Part shown: piece after piece, positions 24,364-31,783 of the stretch
Layout: the number at the start of each line of letters is the position of its first letter
Numbering within the stretch: position 1 is the first letter of the stretch
Source of the DNA: Massilia sp. PAMC28688
GTDB lineage: Bacteria > Pseudomonadota > Gammaproteobacteria > Burkholderiales > Burkholderiaceae_D
Assembly: GCF_019443445.1 (NCBI RefSeq)
Contig: NZ_CP080378.1
Span: 3,286,001 to 3,350,000 of the forward strand
DNA: 64,000 bases
Direction: 5' to 3'
Notes under the pieces: model-generated
Told to the model about the DNA's origin: nothing
The model's database searches: none
The model's input: only the letters and a program-made list of their open reading frames with translations
Program-made: the position numbers and the translations under genes

Positions 24364-26349
24364 TTACAGATTGCTGAGCTGTGCCAACTGCTGGGCCAGG
24401 TAAGCGCTCGTTGAGTTCATGCGGCTGATGGTCACATCGAGCGCGGTGTACTGGGTGCGATAGCGTTTCTCCACGTCGCCCAGGCGATCGACAATGCGCA
24501 GCCGGTTTTCTGCCAGCTGCTTGATGGAGGCGTTGATGCCGTCGGTACGCAGGGTCAGGGGCCCTTCGGTGCCGAGCAGCTTCTCGGTAAATTTGTTGAA
24601 CTGGTAGGCGTAGCCCTGCGAATAATTGATCGACCCGCGTGCGCCCAGGCCTTCGGCAGTCAGGGACAGGCCTTCGGCCGCGCCAGGGCCGGCCGTGAGC
24701 GTGCGCCCGGCGCCGGTCGCTGCCAGCCCGCCAATGGTGCCGGCAATGTCCACCCCCGCCGTGCTGGTCGCGCCTGCCCCCATCAGGTTGGCGCCGCCGG
24801 CGTCGCCGGTGATGCTCACGCCCGAGGCGGCGCCGTAACGGTTCGAGGTAATGACCATCTTGCCCGCGTCCTGGGTCACCGTGACGGCCGACCCGGCGCC
24901 CGAGAACAGCGCGGTGCCGTTGATCCTGGACTGCACTTCCTTGGCCAGGGCATCGGCATCGGCGTAAGTGCCTTCGCCCAGCGTGACACTGGCCGTTTTC
25001 CCATCCAACAGCACTTCGATGGTCTTGTTGGAGGCGTCGATGGTCAGGCCGGCCAGCGTGCTGCCGGTGCTGCGGCCCATGGTGGCCAGCTGCGTGATGG
25101 TGACAGCGTAGGAGCCGGCCGTGGTCTTGTCGGTGGCACCCTTGAAGCTGACCAGGCTGTCGGTCGGCTTGCCCACCGATGCAAACAGGGTGGCGATGTC
25201 GTCGAAGTTGGTCTCGATGGTTTTCTTGAGCTTGGCCTCGTCCACCGCCATGATGCCGGCCTTGACGGTCACGCCAATTTCGGAGAGCACCGAAAACGCG
25301 CTGCTGCCGTTTTCCACGGGCGAGGTAAGCAGGCCGCGCAACTCGGTCTGGATGCTGCGCGCGGTGGCGTCGCCATTGAGGATCGCGCCGGTCTTGGTCG
25401 CCTCGTTGTAGGCAGTGAGGTCCTTGAGCGTCTTGTTGATGGCGTTGTAGGCGGTGACAAACTTGTTGACCGATTCGGTCACGGCGGTCGTGTCGCGCCC
25501 CACCGTCAGGCTGGTCGGTGTTCCCACATTGGTCTTGGCCAGGTTGAGCGTGACGCCTTCAATCACGCCGCTGGCGTTGTTGCTGGCCGTGCTGATGGCC
25601 AGGCCATCGAGCTTGAACTCGGCATTTTGCGCGGCCACCGTTTGCTGAAAGTTCTGCACGCCGGCCGGGTCGTGATTGAGCAGCGACTGCAGGGCGGCGT
25701 CGCCGTCCACCGAAATTTTCATGCTCGACGCCTGGCCGGTCGCCGTCTGTGTCAGCAGCAGGCGGTTGGGGGTGGCGCTGCCGTCATTGACGATGGAGGC
25801 GGTCACGCCGATGCCGGCCTTGTTGATGGCGTCGCGGATGCCCGACAGCGAAGTGTTGGCAGGGTCGATGGTAACGCTCTTGGCACCCGCGCCCGACGAG
25901 GTAAAGGCGGCGCCCGTGTACTTGCCGGTGGCCGCGTCAAGCGTGCCGCCGGTGACGGTGCCAAGGTCAATCGTGATGGTCCCCGCACCGATGGCCGCGC
26001 TGGTGCTCACCTGGCCGCTGGACGCCAGTTTCTGGGCCTGGGCCAGCTTGCTGATTTCGAGGGAATAGGTACCGGCTGCGGCGCCCGGGCCGGCGCTGGC
26101 TGAGGCGACGGTGGCGTCGCCCATGGCCGCGGTCATGCCCATGAACTTGCGCATGTCGGCCAGGCCCTTGACGGCGGTCTGGAAGGTCGACATGGCGCCC
26201 TTGAGCGTGCCCAGGGCCGACAGTTTGGCCTGGAAGGTCGATACTTTTTTGTCGAGCGCGTTGAGAGGCCGCTGCTCGATCGACATCAACTGGCTGACGA
26301 TCGAGTCGACAGGCAGATTGGAGCCGAGACCAGCTGAGGAAAGACCCAC
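24364..26349 (-). CDS. fliD: Flagellar hook-associated protein 2 (filament cap) FliD
   Basis: Cap protein (661 aa) that folds flagellin at the filament tip. The N-terminal helix MGLSSAGLGSNLPVDSIVSQ LMSIEQRPL-type start and the C-terminal coiled coil (AENRLRIVDRLGDVEKRYRT...AYLAQQLAQLSNL) are typical; the middle is variable and Gly/Ala/Thr rich. It is larger than enteric FliD (about 470 aa) because of the enlarged exposed domains. The start is GTG, with GGAGG six bases upstream. It heads the fliD-fliS-fliT-fliK-like-fhlB-ycgR operon. Confidence 0.95.
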   Translation of the reverse strand: MGLSSAGLGSNLPVDSIVSQLMSIEQRPLNALDKKVSTFQAKLSALGTLKGAMSTFQTAVKGLADMRKFMGMTAAMGDATVASASAGPGAAAGTYSLEISKLAQAQKLASSGQVSTSAAIGAGTITIDLGTVTGGTLDAATGKYTGAAFTSSGAGAKSVTIDPANTSLSGIRDAINKAGIGVTASIVNDGSATPNRLLLTQTATGQASSMKISVDGDAALQSLLNHDPAGVQNFQQTVAAQNAEFKLDGLAISTASNNASGVIEGVTLNLAKTNVGTPTSLTVGRDTTAVTESVNKFVTAYNAINKTLKDLTAYNEATKTGAILNGDATARSIQTELRGLLTSPVENGSSAFSVLSEIGVTVKAGIMAVDEAKLKKTIETNFDDIATLFASVGKPTDSLVSFKGATDKTTAGSYAVTITQLATMGRSTGSTLAGLTIDASNKTIEVLLDGKTASVTLGEGTYADADALAKEVQSRINGTALFSGAGSAVTVTQDAGKMVITSNRYGAASGVSITGDAGGANLMGAGATSTAGVDIAGTIGGLAATGAGRTLTAGPGAAEGLSLTAEGLGARGSINYSQGYAYQFNKFTEKLLGTEGPLTLRTDGINASIKQLAENRLRIVDRLGDVEKRYRTQYTALDVTISRMNSTSAYLAQQLAQLSNL

Positions 26350-26383
26350 GATTGCCTCCTACGTAAAATTAGAATATAACTTG

Positions 26384-26410
26384 TTATCGGCAAGTTCCAA
26401 CCTTACTTTA
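26384..26410 (-). promoter_or_regulatory. Sigma-28 (FliA) promoter of the fliD operon
   Basis: On the minus strand: TAAAGTAA, 11 bases, then GCCGATAA. The -10 box is identical to the enteric FliA consensus and the -35 box differs at two positions; spacing is exact. It lies 35 bp before the fliD GTG. This is the best-matching promoter in the window. Confidence 0.85.
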
Positions 26411-26516
26411 GAGGGGCATTTACCCGCCATTTCCGCGGCCTTGGCGATTTGTCACGGTTGTCCCCGGCGCGACCGTGACGGCGTGGTCAAGGTGCTATCC
26501 ATTGCCTGCCTCCCAA

Positions 26517-26548
26517 AAAGCAAAAACCCGGCCCCAGAAAGGGCCGGG
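26517..26548 (-). terminator. Rho-independent terminator after flagellin 1
   Basis: On the minus strand CCCGGCCC, loop TTTCTG, GGGCCGGG is a perfect 8-bp stem followed by TTTTTGCTTTT. It lies 70 bp past the flagellin stop. The rest of the 269-bp gap to fliD holds only the fliD promoter. Confidence 0.9.
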
Positions 26549-26618
26549 TCGCGGCGTTGCGTCGATGTTGCTGGCGCTCTAGTTGCTTGCGCTTTTTAGT
26601 TGCTTGCCGCTGCCGTGA

Positions 26619-27485
26619 TTAGCCGCGCAGCAGGGACAGCACGCCGTTAGGCAGGGAGTTGGCCTGGGCCAGCATGGCGGTACCGGCCTGCTGCAGGATC
26701 TGGCTGCGCGTCAGGCTCGCCGTCTCGGATGCGAAATCGGTATCCATGATGCGGCTGCGCGAGGCCGACTGTGATTCGATCGATACCTGCAGGTTGGCCA
26801 CCACGGCTTCAAAGCGGTTCTGGGTGGCACCGTAGGTGGCGCGCTCCGAGTTCACGGTCTTGAGCGCGGCATCGATGTTGTCGACCACGGTGGCGGTGGC
26901 GGTGGCGTTACCGGTCAACACTGCGCGCCCTGCTGCCGTGTTGTCGGTGCCGGCAACAGCGGTAATGGTCGAATCGGTCGACATGTTCTTGGTGACGACA
27001 GTCACGCTGTCGTTGGAAGAGGTGCCAGCACCGACCTGGAACGAGAAGCCGGCCGAGGTGGCGTCTGCACCCAGGATCTTCTTGCCGTTAAAGTCGGCGC
27101 CGCCCGTAATGCGCTGCACTTCTTTGGCCAGTTCGCCGAATTCCTGGTCCAGGGCTGCCTTGTCGTCCGTGCCGTTGGTGCTGTTCATGGACTGGATCGC
27201 CAGCTCACGCATGCGCTGCAGATTGTCGCCGACTTTGGACAGCGAACCTTCGGCCGTCTGGGCCAGGGAGATGCCATCGTTGGCGTTGCGCATGGCCACC
27301 GTGTTGCCGCGAATTTGGGACGTCATGCGGTCGGAAATGGCCAGACCTGCAGCGTCATCCTTGGCGCTGTTGATGCGCAGGCCCGACGACAGGCGCTGCA
27401 GCGAGGTGGCAAGGGCGCCCTGCGACGAATTGAGGTTGCGCTGGGCGTTCATCGACGCGGTGTTGGTATTGATAAATGCGGCCAT
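26619..27485 (-). CDS. fliC: Flagellin, tandem copy 1
   Basis: Filament subunit, 288 aa, which is short because the variable surface domains D2/D3 are nearly missing. The N-terminal D0/D1 (MAAFINTNTASMNAQRNLNS, then SSGLRINSAKDDAAGLAISD) and the C-terminal part (RSQILQQAGTAMLAQANSLP) are fully conserved. It has its own sigma-28 promoter, an AGGAG ribosome-binding site and a terminator. It is closest in sequence to copies 2 and 5. Transport needs FliS from the neighbouring operon. Confidence 0.98.
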   Translation of the reverse strand: MAAFINTNTASMNAQRNLNSSQGALATSLQRLSSGLRINSAKDDAAGLAISDRMTSQIRGNTVAMRNANDGISLAQTAEGSLSKVGDNLQRMRELAIQSMNSTNGTDDKAALDQEFGELAKEVQRITGGADFNGKKILGADATSAGFSFQVGAGTSSNDSVTVVTKNMSTDSTITAVAGTDNTAAGRAVLTGNATATATVVDNIDAALKTVNSERATYGATQNRFEAVVANLQVSIESQSASRSRIMDTDFASETASLTRSQILQQAGTAMLAQANSLPNGVLSLLRG

Positions 27486-27589
27486 GGTAATTCTCCTGAC
27501 GGTACTGCTATTACTGGGTGGGCGACTGTGCCTGGTTCACTTTGGTGTGCCCTGCTGCTGCCAGGACAGTGACACCGTAGTTATTCAAG

Positions 27590-27616
27590 GTAACGGCGCG
27601 CGCTGCTGAAAGTTTA
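27590..27616 (-). promoter_or_regulatory. Sigma-28 promoter of flagellin 1
   Basis: Minus strand TAAACTTT, 11-base spacer, GCCGTTAC. It lies 105 bp before the start codon, so the transcript has a leader of about 95 nt whose motifs recur in the other flagellin genes. Confidence 0.85.
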
Positions 27617-27651
27617 TGGTGGGCAGGCAAATATTCTTGAAGCGGTTAACG

Positions 27652-27685
27652 AAAAACAGCCCGGCCGACGTCTCGGACCGGGCTG
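27652..27685 (-). terminator. Rho-independent terminator after flagellin 2
   Basis: Minus strand CAGCCCGG, a 13-base loop, CCGGGCTG, then TTTTTC. It lies 24 bp past the stop codon of flagellin 2 and before the flagellin 1 promoter, so the two genes are separate transcripts. Confidence 0.88.
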
Positions 27686-27708
27686 CTGAAGACAGCGTGA
27701 AACGGTGA

Positions 27709-28575
27709 TTAGCCGCGCAGCAGGGACAGCACGCCGTTAGGCAGCGAGTTGGCCTGGGCCAGCATGGCCGTACCTGCCTGCTGCAGGATCTGGCTGCGGG
27801 TCAGGTTCGCCGTTTCGCTGGCGAAGTCGGTATCCATGATGCGGCTGCGGGCAGCCGATTGCGACTCGATCGACACCTGCAGGTTGGACACGACAGCTTC
27901 AAAGCGGTTTTGCGTGGCACCGTAGGTGGCGCGCTCCGAGTTGACGGTCTTGAGTGCGGCATCGATGTTGTCCACCACTGTACCGGTGGCCGTTGCGTTA
28001 CCGGTCAGTACTGCACGGCCGGCGGCGGTGTTATCGGTGCCGGCAACTGCGGTAATGGTGGAATCGGTCGACATGTTCTTGGTCACGACGGTGACGCTGT
28101 CGTTGCTGGAAGTGCCGGCGCCGACCTGGAAGCTGAAACCTGCCGACGAGGCATCGGCGCCCAGGATCTTCTTGCCGTTGAAATCTGCGCCGCCGGAAAT
28201 ACGCTGGACTTCCTTGGCCAGCTCGCCGAATTCCTGGTCGAGTGCAGCCTTGTCGTCCGTGCCGTTGGTGCCGTTCATCGACTGGATCGCCAGTTCACGC
28301 ATACGCTGCAGGTTGTCGCCAACTTTCGACAATGCACCTTCAGCCGTTTGTGCTAGCGAGATGCCGTCGTTGGCGTTACGCATTGCTACGGTGTTGCCGC
28401 GAATTTGCGACGTCATGCGGTCCGAAATGGCCAAACCGGCGGCGTCATCCTTCGCACTGTTGATGCGCAGGCCCGACGAGAGGCGCTGCAGCGAGGTAGC
28501 GAGGGCACCCTGCGATGAATTCAGGTTGCGCTGAGCGTTCATCGACGCGGTATTGGTATTGATAAATGCGGCCAT
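27709..28575 (-). CDS. fliC: Flagellin, tandem copy 2
   Basis: Filament subunit of 288 aa, differing from copy 1 at only a few positions (for example SMNGTNGTDD for SMNSTNGTDD, and ETANLTRSQ for ETASLTRSQ). Both conserved termini are intact. It has its own promoter, leader, AGGAG site and terminator. Synonymous differences from copy 1 are spread through the gene, so this is not a very recent duplicate, although the proteins are kept nearly identical. Confidence 0.98.
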   Translation of the reverse strand: MAAFINTNTASMNAQRNLNSSQGALATSLQRLSSGLRINSAKDDAAGLAISDRMTSQIRGNTVAMRNANDGISLAQTAEGALSKVGDNLQRMRELAIQSMNGTNGTDDKAALDQEFGELAKEVQRISGGADFNGKKILGADASSAGFSFQVGAGTSSNDSVTVVTKNMSTDSTITAVAGTDNTAAGRAVLTGNATATGTVVDNIDAALKTVNSERATYGATQNRFEAVVSNLQVSIESQSAARSRIMDTDFASETANLTRSQILQQAGTAMLAQANSLPNGVLSLLRG

Positions 28576-28681
28576 GGTAATTCTCCTGACATTACTGCTT
28601 GTACTTCTGAGTTGGCAACTGTGCCGTGTGCACCTTGGTGTGCCCCGCTAACTTGGGACAATGACACCGTAGTTGCTCCTG

Positions 28682-28708
28682 GTAACGACCAGTTTCCCAA
28701 AAAGTTTA
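28682..28708 (-). promoter_or_regulatory. Sigma-28 promoter of flagellin 2
   Basis: Minus strand TAAACTTT, 11-base spacer, GTCGTTAC. The -35 box is identical to that of flagellin 1 and the -10 box differs at one base. Confidence 0.82.
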
Positions 28709-28718
28709 TGGAGAGCAT

Positions 28719-28760
28719 CAAAAAAAATCGCAGCCGGGCCGAAATAGCGGCCGGGCTGCG
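28719..28760 (-). terminator. Rho-independent terminator after flagellin 3
   Basis: Minus strand CGCAGCC, an imperfect GC-rich interior with further pairing, GGCTGCG, followed by ATTTTTTTT. It lies 50 bp past the stop of flagellin 3, just upstream of the flagellin 2 promoter. Confidence 0.85.
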
Positions 28761-28809
28761 ATGTTTGCATGGCGAAGGAACAAGCTTTCAGCGTGTTCCG
28801 GGCGAGCGA

Positions 28810-29679
28810 TCAGCCGCCGCGCAGCAGGGACAGCACACCATTGGGCAGGGAGTTGGCCTGGGCCAGCATGGCCGTGCCGGCCTGCTGCAGGATCTGGCCG
28901 CGGGTCAGGCTTGCCGTTTCGGCAGCAAAGTCGGTGTCCATGATGCGGCTGCGGGAAGCGGCCTGCGATTCGATGGAAATCTGCAGGTTCGAAACCACCG
29001 CTTCAAAGCGGTTCTGGGTGGCGCCGTAGGTGGCGCGCTCCGAGTTGACGGTCTTCAAGGCCGCGTCGATATTGTCGACCACGGTGGCCGTTGCGGTGGC
29101 GGTGCCGGTCAGCACGGCGCGGCCGGCGGCGGTATTGTCGGTGCCGGCAACGGCGGTAATGGTGGCATCGGTCGACATGTTCTTGGTCACGACCGTCACG
29201 CTGTCGTTGGTCGAGGTGCCCGAACCGATCTGGAACGAGAAGCCGGCCGAGGTGGCATCGGCGCCGAGGATTTTCTTGCCGTTAAAGTCGGCGCCGCCGG
29301 TAATGCGCTGCACTTCCTTGGCCAGCTCGCCAAATTCCTGGTCGAGGGCAATCTTGTCTTCGGTACCATTGGTGCTGTTCATGGACTGGATCGCCAGTTC
29401 CCGCATGCGCTGCAGGTTGTCGCCCACTTTCGACAGCGAGCCTTCGGCCGTCTGTGCCAGCGAAATGCCATCGTTGGCGTTGCGCATGGCTACCGTGTTG
29501 CCGCGAATCTGGGAAGTCATGCGGTCTGCAATGGCCAGGCCGGCCGCGTCATCCTTGGCGCTGTTGATGCGCAGGCCCGAGGACAGGCGCTGCAGCGAGG
29601 TGGCAAGGGCGCCCTGTGAAGCGTTCAGATTGCGCTGAGCGTTCATCGACGAGGTGTTGGTATTGATAAATGCAGCCAT
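28810..29679 (-). CDS. fliC: Flagellin, tandem copy 3
   Basis: Filament subunit of 289 aa; compared with copies 1, 2 and 5 it carries SSMNAQRNLNASQG near the N-terminus, TEDKIALDQEF in the middle and an extra glycine before the stop. I start it at ATGGCTGC (MAAFINTN), seven bases after GGAG; an ATG two codons earlier is too close to the ribosome-binding site. It is one half of a 973-bp duplication with copy 4 and the two proteins differ at a single residue. Its sigma-28 -35 box is poor. Confidence 0.97.
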   Translation of the reverse strand: MAAFINTNTSSMNAQRNLNASQGALATSLQRLSSGLRINSAKDDAAGLAIADRMTSQIRGNTVAMRNANDGISLAQTAEGSLSKVGDNLQRMRELAIQSMNSTNGTEDKIALDQEFGELAKEVQRITGGADFNGKKILGADATSAGFSFQIGSGTSTNDSVTVVTKNMSTDATITAVAGTDNTAAGRAVLTGTATATATVVDNIDAALKTVNSERATYGATQNRFEAVVSNLQISIESQAASRSRIMDTDFAAETASLTRGQILQQAGTAMLAQANSLPNGVLSLLRGG

Positions 29680-29785
29680 GGTCATTCTCCAGATTCTTTA
29701 GTACGGGGTGGGCAGCGGTGCCTGGTCACCTTGGTCTGCCTCCGTTTTCCGAGACAATCAAACCGCAGTTATTTCTGGTAACGGT
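28813..29785. repeat. Direct duplication, unit A (flagellin 3, leader and -10 box)
   Basis: This stretch is almost identical, without gaps, to 30598-31570 (constant offset of 1785 bp). It covers the flagellin gene apart from its last codons, the whole leader and the sigma-28 -10 box, and identity ends one base after GTAACGGT on the plus strand. Sequence beyond both ends is unrelated. Confidence 0.9.
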
Positions 29786-29804
29786 ATGCCGGTGGGATAA
29801 CATG
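29778..29804 (-). promoter_or_regulatory. Incomplete sigma-28 promoter of flagellin 3
   Basis: The -10 box ACCGTTAC is like those of the other copies. The octamer at the correct 11-base distance is CATGTTAT and matches TAAACTTT at only three positions. The gene may therefore be weakly expressed, or may use another -35 or an activator. Confidence 0.45.
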
Positions 29805-29881
29805 AGCGAGAACAGAAGGGTGTTTACCCCTCAATTCCGGGGATGGCCCCAAGATGCCAAGACAATTACTGAAGGAATGCC

Positions 29882-30598
29882 TTGCCGACGCTTGTACTTT
29901 TGCCGGGGATGGATGGGAGCGGCGACTTGTTTGCGCCATTCATTGCCAGTCTTGACCCCGGCATCACACCCATCGTGGTGCGCTACCCGGACGCGCCCCT
30001 CGCCTATGACCAACTGGCCCAGTACGCACGCCGTTTCCTGCCGGAAGAGGGCGAATTTTTCCTGCTGGGCGAGTCTTTCTCCGGCCCCGTGGCAGCGATG
30101 CTGGCCGCCCGCTGCGACCACCGCCTGCGCGGGCTGATCCTGAGCGCCGCCTTTATTCGCAATCCCTTGCCCTGGACCGCCCCCGCCGCCTCCCTGGTGC
30201 GGGTACTGCCCGTCACGGGCGCGCCGGCCGCCCTCATGACGCGCCTGCTGCTTGGCCGCTTCAGTACGCCGGCCCTGCGCACCATGATTGCTGCATCGCT
30301 GGCACAGGCGTCGGCGGCAACCATCCGTGCGCGCCTGCTGGCCATCAGCGCCGTGGATGTATCGCACCAGATGGCCGCGGTGCAGGTCCCGGTTCTCTAT
30401 CTGCAAGCCTCGCACGACCGCGTGGTGCCGAAGTCGGCCGGGCGCCTGATTGCCCGGCTCCAGCCTGGCGCCACATGCCAGACGCTGCAGGCGCCGCATT
30501 TCCTGCTGCAGGCAGCTGCCGGGGAAGCGGCGCGCGCCGTGTACTCGTTCATGCTCGCGCGCCGCGCCCCCGGCTTGCTGCCGCACTACCGGGATTAA
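29882..30598 (+). CDS. Alpha/beta hydrolase fold protein between flagellin genes
   Basis: A 238-aa soluble hydrolase. The oxyanion-hole segment LLPGMDGSGDLF is at the N-terminus and the nucleophile elbow GESFSGP (serine about 65) follows. The acid is the Asp in QASHDRVVP and the base the His in QAPHFLLQ, giving a complete triad. Substrate is unknown. The start is TTG, with AAGGA five to six bases upstream; no in-frame ATG or GTG exists before the fold begins and an in-frame stop lies just upstream. Its last codon and stop overlap the stop of flagellin 4 on the other strand. It is opposite in direction to the flagellins and fills the space between duplicated units. Confidence 0.85.
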   Translation: MPTLVLLPGMDGSGDLFAPFIASLDPGITPIVVRYPDAPLAYDQLAQYARRFLPEEGEFFLLGESFSGPVAAMLAARCDHRLRGLILSAAFIRNPLPWTAPAASLVRVLPVTGAPAALMTRLLLGRFSTPALRTMIAASLAQASAATIRARLLAISAVDVSHQMAAVQVPVLYLQASHDRVVPKSAGRLIARLQPGATCQTLQAPHFLLQAAAGEAARAVYSFMLARRAPGLLPHYRD

Positions 30599-31464
30599 CC
30601 GCCGCGCAGCAGGGACAGCACGCCATTGGGCAGGGAGTTGGCCTGGGCCAGCATGGCGGTGCCGGCCTGCTGCAGGATCTGGCCGCGGGTAAGGCTTGCC
30701 GTTTCGGCAGCAAAGTCGGTGTCCATGATGCGGCTGCGGGAAGCGGCCTGCGATTCGATGGAGATTTGCAGGTTCGAGACCACCGCTTCAAAGCGGTTCT
30801 GGGTGGCGCCGTAGGTGGCGCGCTCCGAGTTGACGGTCTTCAAGGCCGCATCGATATTGTCGACCACGGTGGCCGTTGCGGTGGCGGTGCCGGTCAGCAC
30901 GGCGCGGCCGGCGGCGGTATTGTCGGTGCCGGCCACGGCCACGATGGTGGCATCGGTCGACATGTTCTTGGTCACGACCGTCACGCTGTCGTTGGTCGAG
31001 GTGCCCGAACCGATCTGGAACGAGAAGCCGGCCGAGGTGGCATCGGCGCCGAGGATTTTCTTGCCGTTGAAGTCGGCGCCGCCGGTAATGCGCTGCACTT
31101 CCTTGGCCAGCTCGCCAAATTCCTGGTCGAGGGCAATCTTGTCTTCCGTGCCATTGGTGCTGTTCATGGACTGGATCGCCAGTTCCCGCATGCGCTGCAG
31201 GTTGTCGCCCACTTTCGACAGCGAGCCTTCGGCCGTCTGTGCCAGCGAAATGCCATCGTTGGCGTTGCGCATGGCTACCGTGTTGCCGCGAATCTGGGAA
31301 GTCATGCGGTCTGCAATGGCCAGGCCGGCCGCGTCATCCTTGGCGCTGTTGATGCGCAGGCCCGAGGACAGGCGCTGCAGCGAGGTGGCAAGGGCGCCTT
31401 GTGAAGCGTTCAGATTGCGCTGAGCGTTCATCGACGAGGTGTTGGTATTGATAAATGCAGCCAT
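30595..31464 (-). CDS. fliC: Flagellin, tandem copy 4
   Basis: Filament subunit of 289 aa, identical to copy 3 except Val for Thr in the segment TDATIVAVAGTDN. The start (MAAFINTN) is chosen as for copy 3. The stop codon overlaps that of the convergent hydrolase gene, and there is no hairpin terminator behind it, so read-through would produce antisense RNA to the hydrolase. The promoter -10 box lies inside the duplicated unit, while the -35 region is outside it. Confidence 0.97.
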   Translation of the reverse strand: MAAFINTNTSSMNAQRNLNASQGALATSLQRLSSGLRINSAKDDAAGLAIADRMTSQIRGNTVAMRNANDGISLAQTAEGSLSKVGDNLQRMRELAIQSMNSTNGTEDKIALDQEFGELAKEVQRITGGADFNGKKILGADATSAGFSFQIGSGTSTNDSVTVVTKNMSTDATIVAVAGTDNTAAGRAVLTGTATATATVVDNIDAALKTVNSERATYGATQNRFEAVVSNLQISIESQAASRSRIMDTDFAAETASLTRGQILQQAGTAMLAQANSLPNGVLSLLRGG

Positions 31465-31570
31465 GGTCATTCTCCAGATTCTTTAGTACGGGGTGGGCAG
31501 CGGTGCCTGGTCACCTTGGTCTGCCTCCGTTTTCCGAGACAATCAAACCGCAGTTATTTCTGGTAACGGT
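30598..31570. repeat. Direct duplication, unit B (flagellin 4, leader and -10 box)
   Basis: This is the partner of 28813-29785, with few mismatches and no gaps. The near-absence of synonymous change between the two units, in contrast to the other flagellin copies, points to a recent duplication or ongoing gene conversion. Confidence 0.9.
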
Positions 31571-31589
31571 GGTTCGCGCGGAATATTGA
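31563..31589 (-). promoter_or_regulatory. Weak sigma-28 promoter of flagellin 4
   Basis: The -10 box ACCGTTAC is kept. At 11 bases distance the octamer TCAATATT matches TAAACTTT at five of eight positions, better than copy 3 but worse than copies 1, 2 and 5. The 319-bp gap between flagellins 4 and 5 also holds the flagellin 5 terminator; the rest (31590-31720) is AT-richer with nothing recognised. Confidence 0.5.
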
Positions 31590-31723
31590 GCCGACTGATC
31601 TTGTGGAATGCCCGTCTTGAGGCAGCTCAGTTGTCTGTTTGAGCTTTCCCTAATCGACGAGAAAAAAGCATGCATTAGTCCGAATAGCGGGGTAATAGTG
31701 CTTCTGTTTGACGTTTAAAATCG

Positions 31724-31759
31724 ACGAAAAAAAACCCGGCCGCAAAAGCGGGCCGGGTT
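31724..31759 (-). terminator. Rho-independent terminator after flagellin 5
   Basis: Minus strand AACCCGGCC, loop CGCTTTTGC, GGCCGGGTT, then TTTTTTCG. The stem is a perfect 9 bp. It lies 24 bp past the flagellin 5 stop. Confidence 0.9.
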
Positions 31760-31783
31760 GCTGGCGCCAGGCCAGTTGTTACA

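Noticed and set aside
28612..31404. Long plus-strand open frames opposite the flagellin genes
   Set aside because: They recur in the same antisense frame at each flagellin copy, which is a by-product of high GC and conserved codon use, not separate genes.
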